From: Dictyophora rubrovolvata
Lineage: Eukaryota > Basidiomycota > Agaricomycetes > Phallales > Phallaceae
Direction of reading: 5' to 3'
Assembly (NCBI GenBank): GCA_029959195.1
Contig: CP114122.1
Coordinates: forward strand, 248,001 to 312,000
Length of the DNA stretch: 64,000 nt
Part shown: one piece after another, positions 1-11,575 of the stretch
Layout: each line of letters opens with the position of its first letter
Position numbering within the stretch: position 1 is the stretch's first letter
Program-made: the position numbers and the translations under genes
The notes under the pieces: generated by a model
The model's input: only the letters and a program-made list of their open reading frames with translations
What the model was told of the DNA's origin: nothing
The model's database searches: none

Positions 1-558
1 GAGGCGAAGTTAGAAGAGTCGGGAATGCCAGAGATGGCTGGGAAAGACAGCGAAGGTATATCTGTTATTTTTTATTCCTGCCAGCTATATCTTTATTTCA
101 GGTACATCTGAATATCAAATCACTGTAGCTGGTCAGGACTATATATTTCCCTTCGTTCATCAGGCACCATCTGAGGGATATCTTGCTAAGGGATATATCT
201 CGTAAGTCTAATTGTAAATTTATTTACTTTGGCTGAAGAATTTATCAGTTCAACACATACTGATCGTTGCTGGGCAGACTTTGCTTTTGTCTGGCAAACT
301 AGCCACACTCAACTCACAAGCAAGCTACCAACTGGAGGTAACTTCGTAGATGTGACACTTCAAATTATTGTTGATTCTAGTCCTGATACACTTTTAATTT
401 TTGAACCCAAATATCTTCATGGTACTACAATATTAGTACCTGAGATTTCTCGACATGGACTAGTTATAGCTTTTTCAACTCGTATCAAAGAAGCTTATGA
501 CCTTGCTGTAGAGAAACATAGGGCTGGTGAATCCCCACTCCTTTATCCATATAATTAA
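1..558 (+). CDS. 2OG-Fe(II) dioxygenase-like protein, C-terminal part (5' end outside window)
   Basis: Three exons can be joined in one frame: 1-55, 102-201 and 249-558, with GT-AG introns of 46 and 47 bases. The first exon is open to the window edge, so the N-terminus is missing. The last exon carries STHTDR (an HxD pair), then GGNFVDV, then FEPKYLHGTT (a distal His) and SRHGLVIAFS (an Arg that could hold 2-oxoglutarate). This order H-x-D...H...R is the known iron and co-substrate arrangement of 2OG-Fe(II) dioxygenases. Mushroom genomes carry many such genes near transposons, including TET/JBP-like ones, but I cannot place this one in a subfamily. It ends about 20 bases from the tail of a decayed integrase-core element on the other strand. 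It appears intact in what is visible. The assignment rests on motif order only. Confidence 0.45.
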
Positions 559-577
559 TTCTATGTAATATAATATA

Positions 578-3300
578 TTAGTTATCTTCATCATCAGTAA
601 AAGAAGCAATGAGACAACTTTGTTCTGTCGTTTCTGAGATATCATCATCAGTTTCATCCAGATAAGCCAACCCAAAATCTAGCTCTGTATCACTATCACT
701 ATCCAAGTTTGTGTCATGATCCGATTCATGACATCACTAGCGATACGGATTCCTTATTATATTCCCTTATCTTATCGTACTTAAACGTTATCTTATCACA
801 ATTGCTTCATAGACGCCACGACCGGAAGTCTTATCAGACTTCATTGCCGTTTTTACGAAGTCCTAGAGGCCGTCGTCTTCCTAGGACTTACAGTAAGCCG
901 CAGATAGACCTTTGGTATAAATTCTAGTTCCAAACCACGCATGAGATCATCTATGACGGTCGTAGGTCCTTATGTGCTTTCCCTTTGTTCTTGTTGCCTC
1001 ATGTTTGCCACATGGCAAACTGACCCTGCATATACCTATGATACTCACGAATTGCTATGACATGTATACGTTCTCAAGTTCGTTATCTATTTCGAACTGA
1101 GATTCAAACCTCTAGCGTACTTGTATATAAAGCCTCCTATACTTCGTAGCTAGACTTCTCTTCAGACTTAATATCGAACCTAGTTCGATATCTCAATATA
1201 GTCTTCATTTCCCAATAGCACTTCAGTCATTTCCAAACGCTTTAAATCTAAACCGTCCATAGCGACAACGCCGTTCCGGCGTTGGATCCGCTACTTCTTC
1301 CATCTCTTGTTCTTCTGCTTTCTAGTCGACGATCTATTCTACCAGATCGTTTTAGACTTCTTAGAGCTTCGGCTCAACAAGATTCTATGACGACTCAAAG
1401 ATCCCAAATGACGTCAAGACAAGTAGAGCCAATGTCCAGAGGACTGTCGTGGTACAACCCACTCAGGTTGAGACCACGCTCTACGACATTACAGTGATGT
1501 TTGTATCATCATTAAATACGATTATTAACATTTATACATTTGTCGCCGATATCCGAGAATCGGTACTTAACAGTTTGCCACACCTTTGTTCCTGCCTCTG
1601 TTCCTACTCCTACTTCTGTTTTCATTCATATTCTCGTTCCCATTCTCGTTCCCATTTTCGTTCCCGTTCCCATTATCGAATAAATCATCGTACATAGGAA
1701 TAGGTCACATACGAACTACTTCACCATTGTATACAGTTTCTGACTGCATGGCTAGAGTGATACCGGGTAATAAGGCCATTTCGGAATCTTCTGGCTCATA
1801 TGAAAGCAGTGGAAGAGGAAGTGTGAATTGTAAGTTGATAAAAGACTCAGACATTCCAGTAAATATTTGCCAAAAATTGGATATTGATATAGGTTCGTAA
1901 TTTTGATGATGGAATAATTGATCAGCATGTAAGGCAAATTCAGATGGAACTAACGATTAAACTGGATGATCAGGTGGGGCCCAAAGTTGGGCAGCTCTAT
2001 CAATAAGATTATCGGAAACAGTAACCTATTAAAGCTAGTTGAAAATTTTAAGAAATATAATATAAAAATATTCCCACCCGAAAATCCATCGAATTATCAT
2101 AATTCTGAGGCTCATAGAAGATTAAATCTGGAATGCCATGGGGGAGGACTTTATTGGGATCTTTCTGACGTTTGGATCGGTTTCTTTGATCTCGATAAAT
2201 ATTGAGCTCAGCTTGCAATCATGGAATTATAAGCCATCGCCAAAGTAATCTAGGTTAATAAATAATTTGCCTTTGTTTCAGATTTCATAGTATTACTCAC
2301 GTTTGTAAGTCATTGAGTGGATTATACATATCTCGATTCAAACCATAGTCTAGAGCATCCTCAAACCCTGGACTCCAGTGCCGACGAATCTGACTCTACT
2401 GGATCTCAGCTTTGATATTTGTCTTTTTAGGTTTGAAGTGATGCTGTAGAGTGCCTTCTAAAGTAGGATCGAGTATCTGTCGTAAGGTAGTTTGGGCATT
2501 TGCGATACCAAAGTTTTCTGTTCCTCCATCACTTTAAGTAAGAAGAGGTACAGCTTTAAAAATATTAGAAATTGTGGGCTAAGTAGAATTAAAAAGCAAC
2601 CTACCCTGTAACTCGCGTACTACCTCTAAATAGTAGTTGCAAATCAACCGTGGGTTTTTATTAGTCCACCATATCTTGGCCCAAAGTAATCGCCCACTAA
2701 AGACTTCAGTTCCTAAATGCAACCATAGTCCAAATTGCTTCCATTTATCATGCTGATCGACTGCCCATATATGATTAACTCCAGCTGCCAGAAAAGTCTG
2801 CTGCTTGAATCGTCGCATTTTTCGTTCTTTTACTAATTCAGGTGCATAATTGTGAAACTACTCCCGAATTTGTTCTCTAATGAATTTGGTCATAAAAACT
2901 ATTTGTAAGGGAGAAGCTAAAGACAAGTCTGGGTATACGAATATTTTTCTCAACATGAATGTGATCCTTGAGAGCTCTGATACCAATGTATGGATATCAT
3001 ACAAGAATACTCTGAATAATATCATTGAGTTCGCCATTATTTATCATTTTTCTTGTTTGTTTAGCTGAAAATAAACCCCACCCTTTTCATCGGCAACGAT
3101 AGGTTTCTATACTATGGAGAGTTATAGCCTAGTATCTCAGAATAAAAGTATAACAGCTCTACCTGATTGTATAGTTAGTGTCTTTGATCTTGTCCTTAAT
3201 ATAACGAACACCCTCTTCATCGCTTAATCCCAATTTCCATATATAAATAAGATGTTGCTGTAAGATATTATCAGGAACTGGTAAAAGAGATTAGTAAAAC
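578..3300 (-). mobile_element. Decayed integrase-core (DDE-type) transposable element
   Basis: Read on the minus strand, pieces of one protein line up in order. First comes an N-terminal helical part (DNILQQHLIYIWKLGLSDEE, near 3260-3200). Then comes a retroviral-type integrase core starting with HIWAVDQHDKWKQFGLWLH (near 2770) and continuing through WWTNKNPRLIC and DGGTENFGIANAQT (near 2530). Next are KVLPHGIP (near 2140) and WAPPDHPVF (near 1970), and last an acidic tail ending near 578. These phrases match the integrase-core proteins that are abundant in Agaricomycetes. An Asn/Glu/Gly repeat (ENGNENGNEN) lies near 1640. The element is broken, with several interruptions, and is further split by an LTR-like insertion at 713-1498. 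Its wider classification (DNA transposon or another integrase-carrying element) cannot be settled from this copy, so it is treated as a fossil. No terminal repeats were recognised. Confidence 0.7.
713..1498 (+). mobile_element. Probable solo LTR inserted in the integrase-element tail
   Basis: About 786 bases interrupt the acidic tail of the integrase-core fossil and are flanked by the same six bases, GTTTGT, at 707-712 and 1499-1504, which fits a target-site duplication. Removing the block joins the minus-strand reading DDTN to LDSDSDTELDFG, which fits a nested insertion. Inside are a TATATAA box near 1122-1130 and no long reading frame, as expected of an LTR. Exact ends are uncertain because a TG...CA end pair can be drawn a few bases away. 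No internal gag or pol sequence is present, so this would be a solo LTR, probably Copia-like and younger than the element it sits in. Confidence 0.45.
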
Positions 3301-3399
3301 TTCACTACAGTAGGTATTCTCCTTACTAGTGTTATGCTGATTTCGTTGTCATGGCATTGAAACAAGTATTATAATGGAGATAGAAATCCTCAGCCAATA

Positions 3400-6295
3400 T
3401 TGACCGAACTACAATCGTTGACACCTGTCTCTCACAGTATCATCCCTCTTAGATCACTATGCCTCTCCCAGTTGAATTTACAGAACAAACTGAAACTGTA
3501 CCCTGTTCCAAGATTTCAGTTACAGGAAGTTATAAGTGAGGCAAATGGAATGGTTAGTTGCTTTATGTGTCCTGCATGCTATAAGTATTATGATGGAAAA
3601 ACTGCTGCTGGTATGTCCATAAGTCTTTATAATTAGGTAAAACAACTTATTGCTATTTAAATATAACAAGAAATACAGGGGCTATAGGAAGCTCTGTAAC
3701 TTTGTTCGAGCCAAGGCAAGATATTCGTGTAGAGGCAAATCTCGCTCAAAGAAGTCATAGGTTCTGAGTCTTTTACTACTATTCTGATTAAATAAACTTT
3801 TTTTATAGATGAAGCTGCACCTCCAGTTCGTGTAGTTGGGGCTGGAATATCAAACTTCCAGCAATCTTTCTTCAAACCATCTATTCATCGGAGCCCCCCT
3901 CTTGCTATCCAAAGCAATCAGTTGCAATATTCTGGAGAGCCTCAGCCACAAGTACTCAGATACAGTCTTGCCCATAGTCAGCTATCTCAGCAATTTAGTA
4001 GATATGAAGCCCGTAGCCAACAAATTCATTGTTCACAAGATACATTCCCTCTTACTGTCAACCTTGCTTATTGGAGTGATGGTGAAGGAAAAGTCATCGT
4101 TATCAATGTAAGATTTATCTTATTATTAGCTTTCTAAGTATTTAGGATTATCCAGCCTGTTACCAAAAATTACCAAAACCTGTGGCCAAGTTGATATGCA
4201 TATTGGCTATACTGAGCTTCGGTCCCTTACGATTACGATAATTACTCCACGACTTGGAACTTGGTTATTGGGATTCAGCTTGAATCTAGCATTACTTGAG
4301 TTACAAGACAAGGACTATATTGCTATCAAACTCTTACCTCGTGACTGTATCTAGCATTATTTCCTCACAAGCTCTACCTCTAAAGGGATCATAAAACTCA
4401 AGTCTAAAAAACTAGAGTTACGGCTTATTATGCCTTATATGACTTTCCTTGCAATCGAGGAGCATTTGAAGCATTTGGATTCATCTATTCAGAATGTGTA
4501 CTCTTTTTCTATTGCATCCACCTCGCAGACTCAGAACTCGCAATTTCAGGAGTATTCAGAAATACAATCATATGAAGGCAATGAAAAGAGAAAGGGAAAG
4601 GGAAAGGGAAAGGGAAAGGGAAGGAAGAAGGAGAAGGGGAAAGGGAAGGGGAAGGGGAAGGGAAAAGAAAAGCAGAAATCTCAGAGTGAAAGTGAAGGTG
4701 AAAGTTCAGAGAAATCATTAGTATTATATACTCCTAAAAAGGTAAGGATGATACTAGCTAAGATTAGTATTGAAGTTTAAGGTCTTTATTTCAGATAACA
4801 TCTATATGAAGCACCCACCCTGAGACTAGATCAGCATCTGATCAAACTATACTCAATATTGTAGACACTCATGAATCTCAGTCAGCAGTAATCATATTGG
4901 AAATGCAAGGACTTTCTCCTTTTAAATCTGGAACTAAGTGAAAGGTATTTTAATTCTAAGAAATATCGTTGCTAAAACTATAGCTAATTTTTGAGTATAA
5001 GGCAGCAGACTTAGATGAAAGTGATAAAAATAATAAAACTCCTCGAGGAAGAACAGCAGTTGTATTTGGATCTCCTGACTTCTCGCTGCTGGATAATGCT
5101 CTAAAACAGCAAGCTGAATCCAGTGAAGCATCTATTAAAGCTGCTCGTAAGTTGAAATAGTATTGCAATTACTTAAATCTCAAATCTCATCTATATACTT
5201 AAATCTCAAATCTCATCTATATACTTAGTACCAATCGGAACTCTGTACCTTGTAAATGTATTTCTCATTCCAAGGCAATCATTAACCGAACTCCTTTCTA
5301 ATCCCACCTTACTTAATCCTGGCCAGTTCAAAGAAGGAGGTATCTTTGGTACTCTTGATGTCAATTTCAAGAAAATGGTTGGAGATATGTCAGGCTCGTT
5401 CAAAACTACACATATGGGATGCCTTCAACCAAATGAAACAGGGGTCGAAGGAGGTTTTCCTTGGAAAATGAACATTACTATAAAACGACTTTATAATTCC
5501 GAATCTAACAATGATCCTAGATCTATATTAAGCTATAAAAAAGGCCGATGAGGAAAGCCTACAACTTGGTGATATGTTTTTGGGACTGAATTGCATGAAA
5601 TAATCCAGGAAATTCGATGTCTTATTTGGGGCGATGCTTTGATGGATCTTGTTTATAAATTCATAGAACAGCAGGTAAAGCAGCAAGGCCAACCTCCTTT
5701 CTTGATTCCTACCATGCAATTTGTTCGTTTTGCTGTTATTGTGGCAAGATCATAGCTCTTCTTGCCAAAGAATTTATCGAAGGGGACTATCTGAAGTATA
5801 TGGACAATCATCTCCCAGTTCCTCTCAAGGATATAACTGATCCTGATGAATTATATCATGCAAATTTCTTGGCTTTTTCCTAGCATGTTCAGTGGAAGAA
5901 AACAAAAGGAAGAGTTTTTGTAACTGATTTTCAAGGTATGTTTATCTATAATTTATTACTATACAATATTTTAAATAGCTTGCTAGGGAATGATACTTTA
6001 TTGACAGATCCTCAAATTCTTACCCATCCGTAAGTTCTACAGCTAGTATTAACTAGAAAGGCGATTTTCTAAATGTATTGGATTTAGCGATCTTGGTGGA
6101 AATCTTTTTGGACATGGAAATATTGCAGGAAGCTTTGTTAATTTTCCGAAGGAACATATCTGCAATCAATTCTGTCAATTTTTTAATTTAGGCCTACCTG
6201 AAGAGCTGGATGGAAACAAGTCATTGACAGCAGGTGCTGGAGATAGCGAGGATGTTCCTATTCCTGTTCCAGAAGAAGAATGCAAAACAATATGA
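3400..6295 (+). pseudogene. Alpha-type protein kinase, decayed copy
   Basis: Segments on the plus strand follow the order of the expanded mushroom alpha-kinase family. An N-terminal CFMCPACYKYY zinc-finger-like piece lies near 3555-3590. FKPSIHRSPPLAIQSNQLQY lies near 3870-3930. A Lys/Gly-rich linker made by a GGGAAA-type repeat lies at about 4585-4665. GGIFGTLDVNFKKMVGDMSG (near 5335) begins the kinase region. The C-terminal lobe has VFVTDFQ, TDPQILTHP, LFGHGNIAG and the diagnostic zinc-binding HICNQFCQFFNL near 6160-6185. The family phosphorylates Ser/Thr residues in helices. Introns are still recognisable (for example after VTDFQ near 5937), but the kinase part is interrupted by in-frame stops between roughly 5545 and 5880, so a functional product is unlikely. 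The reading ends at a stop at 6293-6295. Confidence 0.7.
5171..5222. repeat. 26-base direct tandem duplication
   Basis: A 26-base unit beginning ACTTAAATCTCAAATC occurs twice, at 5171-5196 and 5197-5222, without a mismatch. It lies in an intron-like part of the decayed alpha-kinase gene. Perfect identity suggests a recent replication slip. Confidence 0.9.
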
Positions 6296-7923
6296 TGTGT
6301 TTATTTGTTAATAATAGCTCTATACTTTCGATAATTTTCCTGTAGCAAAGTTTAAAAAAATTGAGATCGTTTTACAAGATATCTTGTGCCTATTATTAAT
6401 ATTTATTTAACATATGGTGGTATATATAATCTAACTTATTGTATCGAAACTTGTTTGTTGGGACTCTAAAAAATCGGAAAATCCTATGGGTAGCTTAAAG
6501 TATCTATCAAGCCGAAGTATCCCGAGCTTAAGCAAAAGTGCCGAATTGGAGCTGACCAGAAATGTACACCATAAATTAGGAACAATGAGATCATTATGTC
6601 ATCACTCGCGCAACGCGCGAGTCGAACAAGACTAGGCGAGAAAGATAAAAATGAAAATGAAATGAATATACTTTAACTTATTTTCTAGTATTTTTTTGGT
6701 GAGAACCCGTTAATACATAACACTCCATGTCAGGTGTCTTATCGGCTGATGAAGAACTTGTGGGAAATTGTTTTATTTTTCGGTTGTTGTTTTGGTAACC
6801 GCCTCCTTTGAAGTTTCCTTGAAAAATCGTTAGGTAAAAAAATGCGTGCGTTATACGAATGTCTGTTTCACTCACAGACACAGGGCCTAGGGGCGACAGG
6901 ATTACGCTCTGCAGCAGAGACATCAGTTTCACCATCAAACCCAGATCCACAAAGATCTTCATCTGAATTATTCCTCAGAATCATTGTCTCCGTCATTATT
7001 AGAGGCGCTTGCTGTTCCTTTGTTTTCACTGGTAGCCTGTGCATCATCACATTCACAGGCGAGTGCCTATCTCTGTTATACCCCTCACATGCGTACAGCT
7101 AAAGTTCAATACCATCTGTAACTTTCAAAACCTCATATGAACATGAACAATAATCTAAAACATAAACACGAAAAAGCAATAAAGAAAAAGAAGAAAAGAT
7201 GAAAGCAAAAAAAAAAAAACAAGTGCAAGCAAGACAGTATATGTAGATCTGTATAAACTAGCATACTGATTCAACATTGAGGACAAGATAATATAAAACC
7301 ATAAAATAGGAGAAAAAGGGATACAAATGAGTGGGATAAGATACGTGGTATGTGATAGGAGACGGATGGATAACATAGTATTCAAAGGATGTCCTTAGAT
7401 TTATAGTATAGTATTGAGGTATTTTAGTTTAGATAGATAGATATAAATCTCGGTGTGGAAGTGTTCGTGTCGTGTCGTGTTGAATCATTGTAATGAAAAC
7501 GAAAAAAAAAAACGGTAAAAAGTCCGAAATTAAAAGGGTCGGTGATCCAGTTTTGTCCTTCCAGTTGTACGCTCCTGGTATAAGTCCGCAAGGACGTTAT
7601 GGTTTGTTCCTTTTCGTAGGGAATTGAATTGTCAAGACCTGAGACCTGAGGGCTAGGAGAGAAGAAGAAGGAAAAGGAAACGGTGTAATAAATAAGATAT
7701 AACTTTCTTAAAGGCGCACTTGTCGTGAAAGGAGAGAAGGTGGTAAGCGCGAAGGGGGGGAGGAAAAAGGCGAGCGAGGGTGTAGGAAAGGAGCGTTCGA
7801 TCGACTGACCGACCGATCGATAATAAGCCACAGAGAGAGAAAAAAACAGCAGACGACACCAAAACAGAACAGAGAAATGACACTGAAACCCCCCCCGGCT
7901 GCATCCAAACATCCAACGCACGC
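6296..7923. other. Non-coding stretch between the accessory island and the first long gene
   Basis: I see no supported gene here. A short GC hairpin sits at 6604-6622 (ACTCGCGC, three-base loop, GCGCGAGT). Minus-strand open frames near 6868-7056 and 6678-6962 lack recognisable motifs and a clear splice structure. The part from 7110 to 7923 is A-rich and full of short purine runs and probably holds the 3' untranslated region of the gene that ends at 7924. Confidence 0.5.
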
Positions 7924-10900
7924 TCACGCAAATCCACGACTATATTCGTGTCCAATCACCGAGTCCCCCTCGCCGCTAGGCGTAGCAGGCGCAAACGTAA
8001 TAAAAGGCACACCCAATTCAGCAGAATCAGAGTAAGAAACAGTGCGTGCGTGCGTGTGTGTACTGGTTGTTGGAGTAGGCGATGGAGGCGGTGAAGACAT
8101 TACAAAGCCTTTCGGTGCCGTTTTTGGTATTATTTGAGGTTTTTGTGAGCGGGTGGATTTGGAGGTTGTAAAGGCTAGGTTGGCGGGCGGCGAGGCGTCG
8201 TCGGAGAAAACAAGTACAGGCGAGGAGATAGGAGAAACCGGGTCTAGCGTTAGTTTTGGAAGATTTGAACGGCGTTGTTGAGGTTGGGTTTGGACCTCAG
8301 GTCGCTGCTGCTGTCCCGGAGCCTGAGTCTCCAGTCCAGAAGTGCCATCCCAATACCCATTATCACCACTATCAGGCGTATCCCTCCTCTTACCTCTCAT
8401 CTCAATTCCGAACGAATCCACCGTATCAACACTATCCATACTATCCATACTCGGTCTCGGCGCCCTTTCTCTCTCCACATTACTATTACTTTGAGTAAGC
8501 GTCGACTTTCTCAAACTATTCCTAGGCCCTCTTGGTCCGGTGACGGCATTCCTATTCGACCTAACGGATACCCGAGATGCCAACGAGTCCGACCGTACGG
8601 GTGTCGTCGCAGACGACGTCGACGTGGTTGCCAAGTTAGAGCTCAAAATCGAAGTAGGCGACGAAGCTATCTGCCCACTTCCAGACAATGTAGCTGCAGC
8701 TCCGACTCCAGATCCAGCTCCAGCAACATCCTCAAAGCTAGGCGGCGGGGGTTCTTGAGCACTCGTCCCACTCCCACTCCCATCACGAACAGCAGCTTGA
8801 GCGGCAGCAACAGCTTCCTCCCCATAAGGCATTCCAAATTTACCCAATGCCTCTCTAGACGACAAAAACTTGATCTGCTCCGTCGTCGGCCCAGAAGCAG
8901 GATACTGAAACGTCGATCTCGTAACTGTATGTGCTAGAGGTGCTGAGATCGTTAACGAGCTTGATGAGCCGGTTGCACTTGCGTTGTTGTTGGGTATGTT
9001 AGAGGATGAAGCGGTGCGTGTGTGTTGTGGTAAAGAGAGTGTTGAGGATGATGGGTTTGTTGTGGAGTTAGGGGGGGCGGTGCTGAATGACGGACGTGGT
9101 GAGGAACGTGAACGCGATCTACCCGTTCCTGTCCTTGTATCGGTGCTTGAACGTGAGTTGGCAGCGTTTTCTCCTTCATACGGCGGTGGAGGTTGCGTCG
9201 GTGTAGACGGAGCCAAAAGCGCCGACGTCGTACTCGCACTTCCAACTGTCCCCCCCGTATTTTGTCTCCGATTTCTTCCACCCGATGGACCACCCCCCGT
9301 TCTTGTCGTCGTCGTTGTTGTTGTTCGTGGCGGCGACATGGCTCTCTGCTGCTGATCAGTCATCGAACTATACGCCCCACCACCACCACCACCACCACCA
9401 CCACCAGCAACACCAACGCCGATAGTCGATCCAGACATGGGTGCATTCATACCGGACAACGAATGTGCAATAGACGTGAACGAGTTCGTCAAAAGCGTCG
9501 AGAACGATGAAAAGAATCCCGATACTCCACTACTCGATGGTGCATGACGAGTCGGCGATACAGGAGGAGAAAGAGCTGATACTTGTCCAGTGGCAGAACG
9601 CTGTCTTGGAGCAGATCCTCCATTCGACGACCCGGATACCGATCCCGAACCAACAGACACACCACCTCCAAGCTGACTCATCTCAACATGCTCTTCCTCT
9701 CCTCTCTCATTTTCATCATAAACCTGCAACTGCCCACCGGTGGTAGCTTCCCCAAACATATACGTCATCCCACCACCATCCACATGTTCGTCATCCATCT
9801 CATCCGCATCCCGTAAAAGCCCACGATGGCTATCTTCAGACCCTATCTGGATTGTATCGAATGTACTTGTTCGAGAGTGTCGACTTGCTGGAGGCGCCAG
9901 TCCGGGACTTGCGTTAAGGAGAGGTCTATCAGCTTGAGATGCCCTCCCATTAGGATCATAATCATTATCCATCTCCATATCTTCCTCGTCATACTCGTCA
10001 TCATCGTACATTTCGTCCCCCATCTCAGGTCTACTTCTATTCCTTCGCATTCCACCTCTGTTCAAAAAAAAAAAAAAAGAAAAAGGTCAGTCTTCAGTCT
10101 CTCTCTCTCTCTCAAAAAAAAGAGGTTGATTATTTTGAATTAACGAAATTTCTCTTTCACCTTGCTAACACAATCTCCTGCTCGCCCGGATCCATCATAT
10201 ACGCAGGTAAGGACCGAGTGGATACCTGACTAGGTGTTCTTCTAGGACGCCGTCTTGTTGCATTGGCTGTACCAGACGACGAACCACGGTTGGCTGCAGT
10301 ATCGTTCGCCGACCGTGTCGCTGCGATCATGGATGCGTTCATGCTGTTTTTCCTGAAACATGTATAAAGAACTAGTAAAGCGATAACCGCGACTATTCCG
10401 ACAAGTGGAGCCTATAGATGAGAATAGTAATAATAAAGAAGAAAAAGAAATATCATTTTTTTGTTCGTTTTTGTTGTTGTTAAGATGGACGACGACGTAC
10501 CCACACTTGTACATTGATGTTACCGGGTTGTGAATCTGCATCTGTTGAAGAAGATGAACTTGAGGACGAAGATGAAGTAGGTGTTGTTGTCGTTGACGAT
10601 CCGTCACGAGCTATAAGGCTGGTCGAAACTGGGGTAATTGTCGCCAATGTTTTCGACGACGCGACAGCTGCAACTTTGACAAAGGAGGCTTCGACGTTCT
10701 TAATATTAATTATCGGCGTTGTCGGTGTACGCGAAAACGGACTTGACGTGAATGTTTTCGTTGTAACGTCGCGGATTCCATTCGCATTATCTATCTCTAT
10801 CGCCGTTGTTGTCGTCGTCACCGGTAAATCAGCAGCGGGATGTAGCGCTAGCGCCCGTGGACGGACCGATATTGGCAACACTACCGCTATAGTTAAATTG

Positions 10901-10962
10901 CAGAATAACGATATAATAATTAACGTAAGTAGGCTTGGAAGCCTATTCCAGCGTGGATTCAT
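7924..10962 (-). CDS. Single-pass membrane protein with long disordered cytoplasmic tail
   Basis: Three exons, 10501-10962, 10161-10411 and 7924-10057, join in frame (introns 89 and 103 bases) to give 948 residues. Residues 1-25 form a signal peptide (PSLLTLIIISLFCNLTIAVV). A Ser/Thr-rich outer region of about 130 residues follows, then one membrane helix (APLVGIVAVIALLVLYTCF) starting exactly at exon 2. The rest, about 770 residues, is a low-complexity cytoplasmic tail rich in Ser, Pro, Thr, Gly, Asn and Gln, with an acidic patch (DDDEYDEEDMEMDNDYD), a run of ten Gly and several PPPPSFE or PPPPYEGE motifs that could bind WW domains. The build resembles fungal wall-stress sensors (Mid2/WSC type), but no WSC or other named domain is visible. 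I do not recognise an orthologue. Type I topology is inferred from the signal and helix order. Confidence 0.75.
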
Positions 10963-11575
10963 TTCGCTCGGCCGTTATACGGTTTATGAAAAGGCGTTCG
11001 TTGGGTGTCTGTGTGTGTGAAAAAGGCCGCGAGCGAGACCAGAGAAACGGCAATAATCGCGCGATATAGAGATATAGCACCGGAGCAAGCAAAAGAAAGG
11101 AAGGAAGAAAGAAGAGTAAATCGAAAGTCTTGAGTTGATAGAAAAGTTCTTTTTTCTTTTCCTTTTTGGCCGAGAAAAAAATAAAGACACTGCTTGGACA
11201 GAGAAGGGTGTTGGAAGACAGCCGTGCTAATCAAATTCAGGAACCAGCGGGAAGGGACTAGACCAAGCAAACACAAACAATGATAAATATTAAGCAGCAG
11301 AGGGCACTGTGCGCGTGCTGCGTTATTGTTCTTGTCAATGGTCTTCAGTGGCGGGAGGGAAAAGAGGGAAGAGTGGAAGGGAAGGAGAGAAGAAGGCTGT
11401 GCGTACGTAAGGATTGAGGACGGGATGGACTGCCCGAATACCCATGACGATATGTACATATTCAGGCTTCAGCTATTATTGGTCACGGTCTCCCTGTCCG
11501 GACCGAGAAATATAAAATTCTTATGTATATTCTGCTCCTTTAATACTCTAGTTTAACGCACACGAGAAAGTGAGA
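10963..11575. other. Upstream region of the membrane protein gene
   Basis: No gene is seen. The segment lies 5' of the minus-strand gene that starts at 10962 and 3' of the minus-strand hydrolase that ends at 11576. It contains purine and pyrimidine tracts and no clear TATA box. Confidence 0.4.

Noticed and set aside
6678-7110. Overlapping frames on both strands
   Set aside because: No family motif, no convincing splice sites, and frames on both strands of similar length, so I do not call a gene.
8275-8937. 220-residue plus-strand frame opposite the membrane protein gene
   Set aside because: It is an antisense shadow of a GC-rich low-complexity coding region, with an Arg-rich composition and no motifs.
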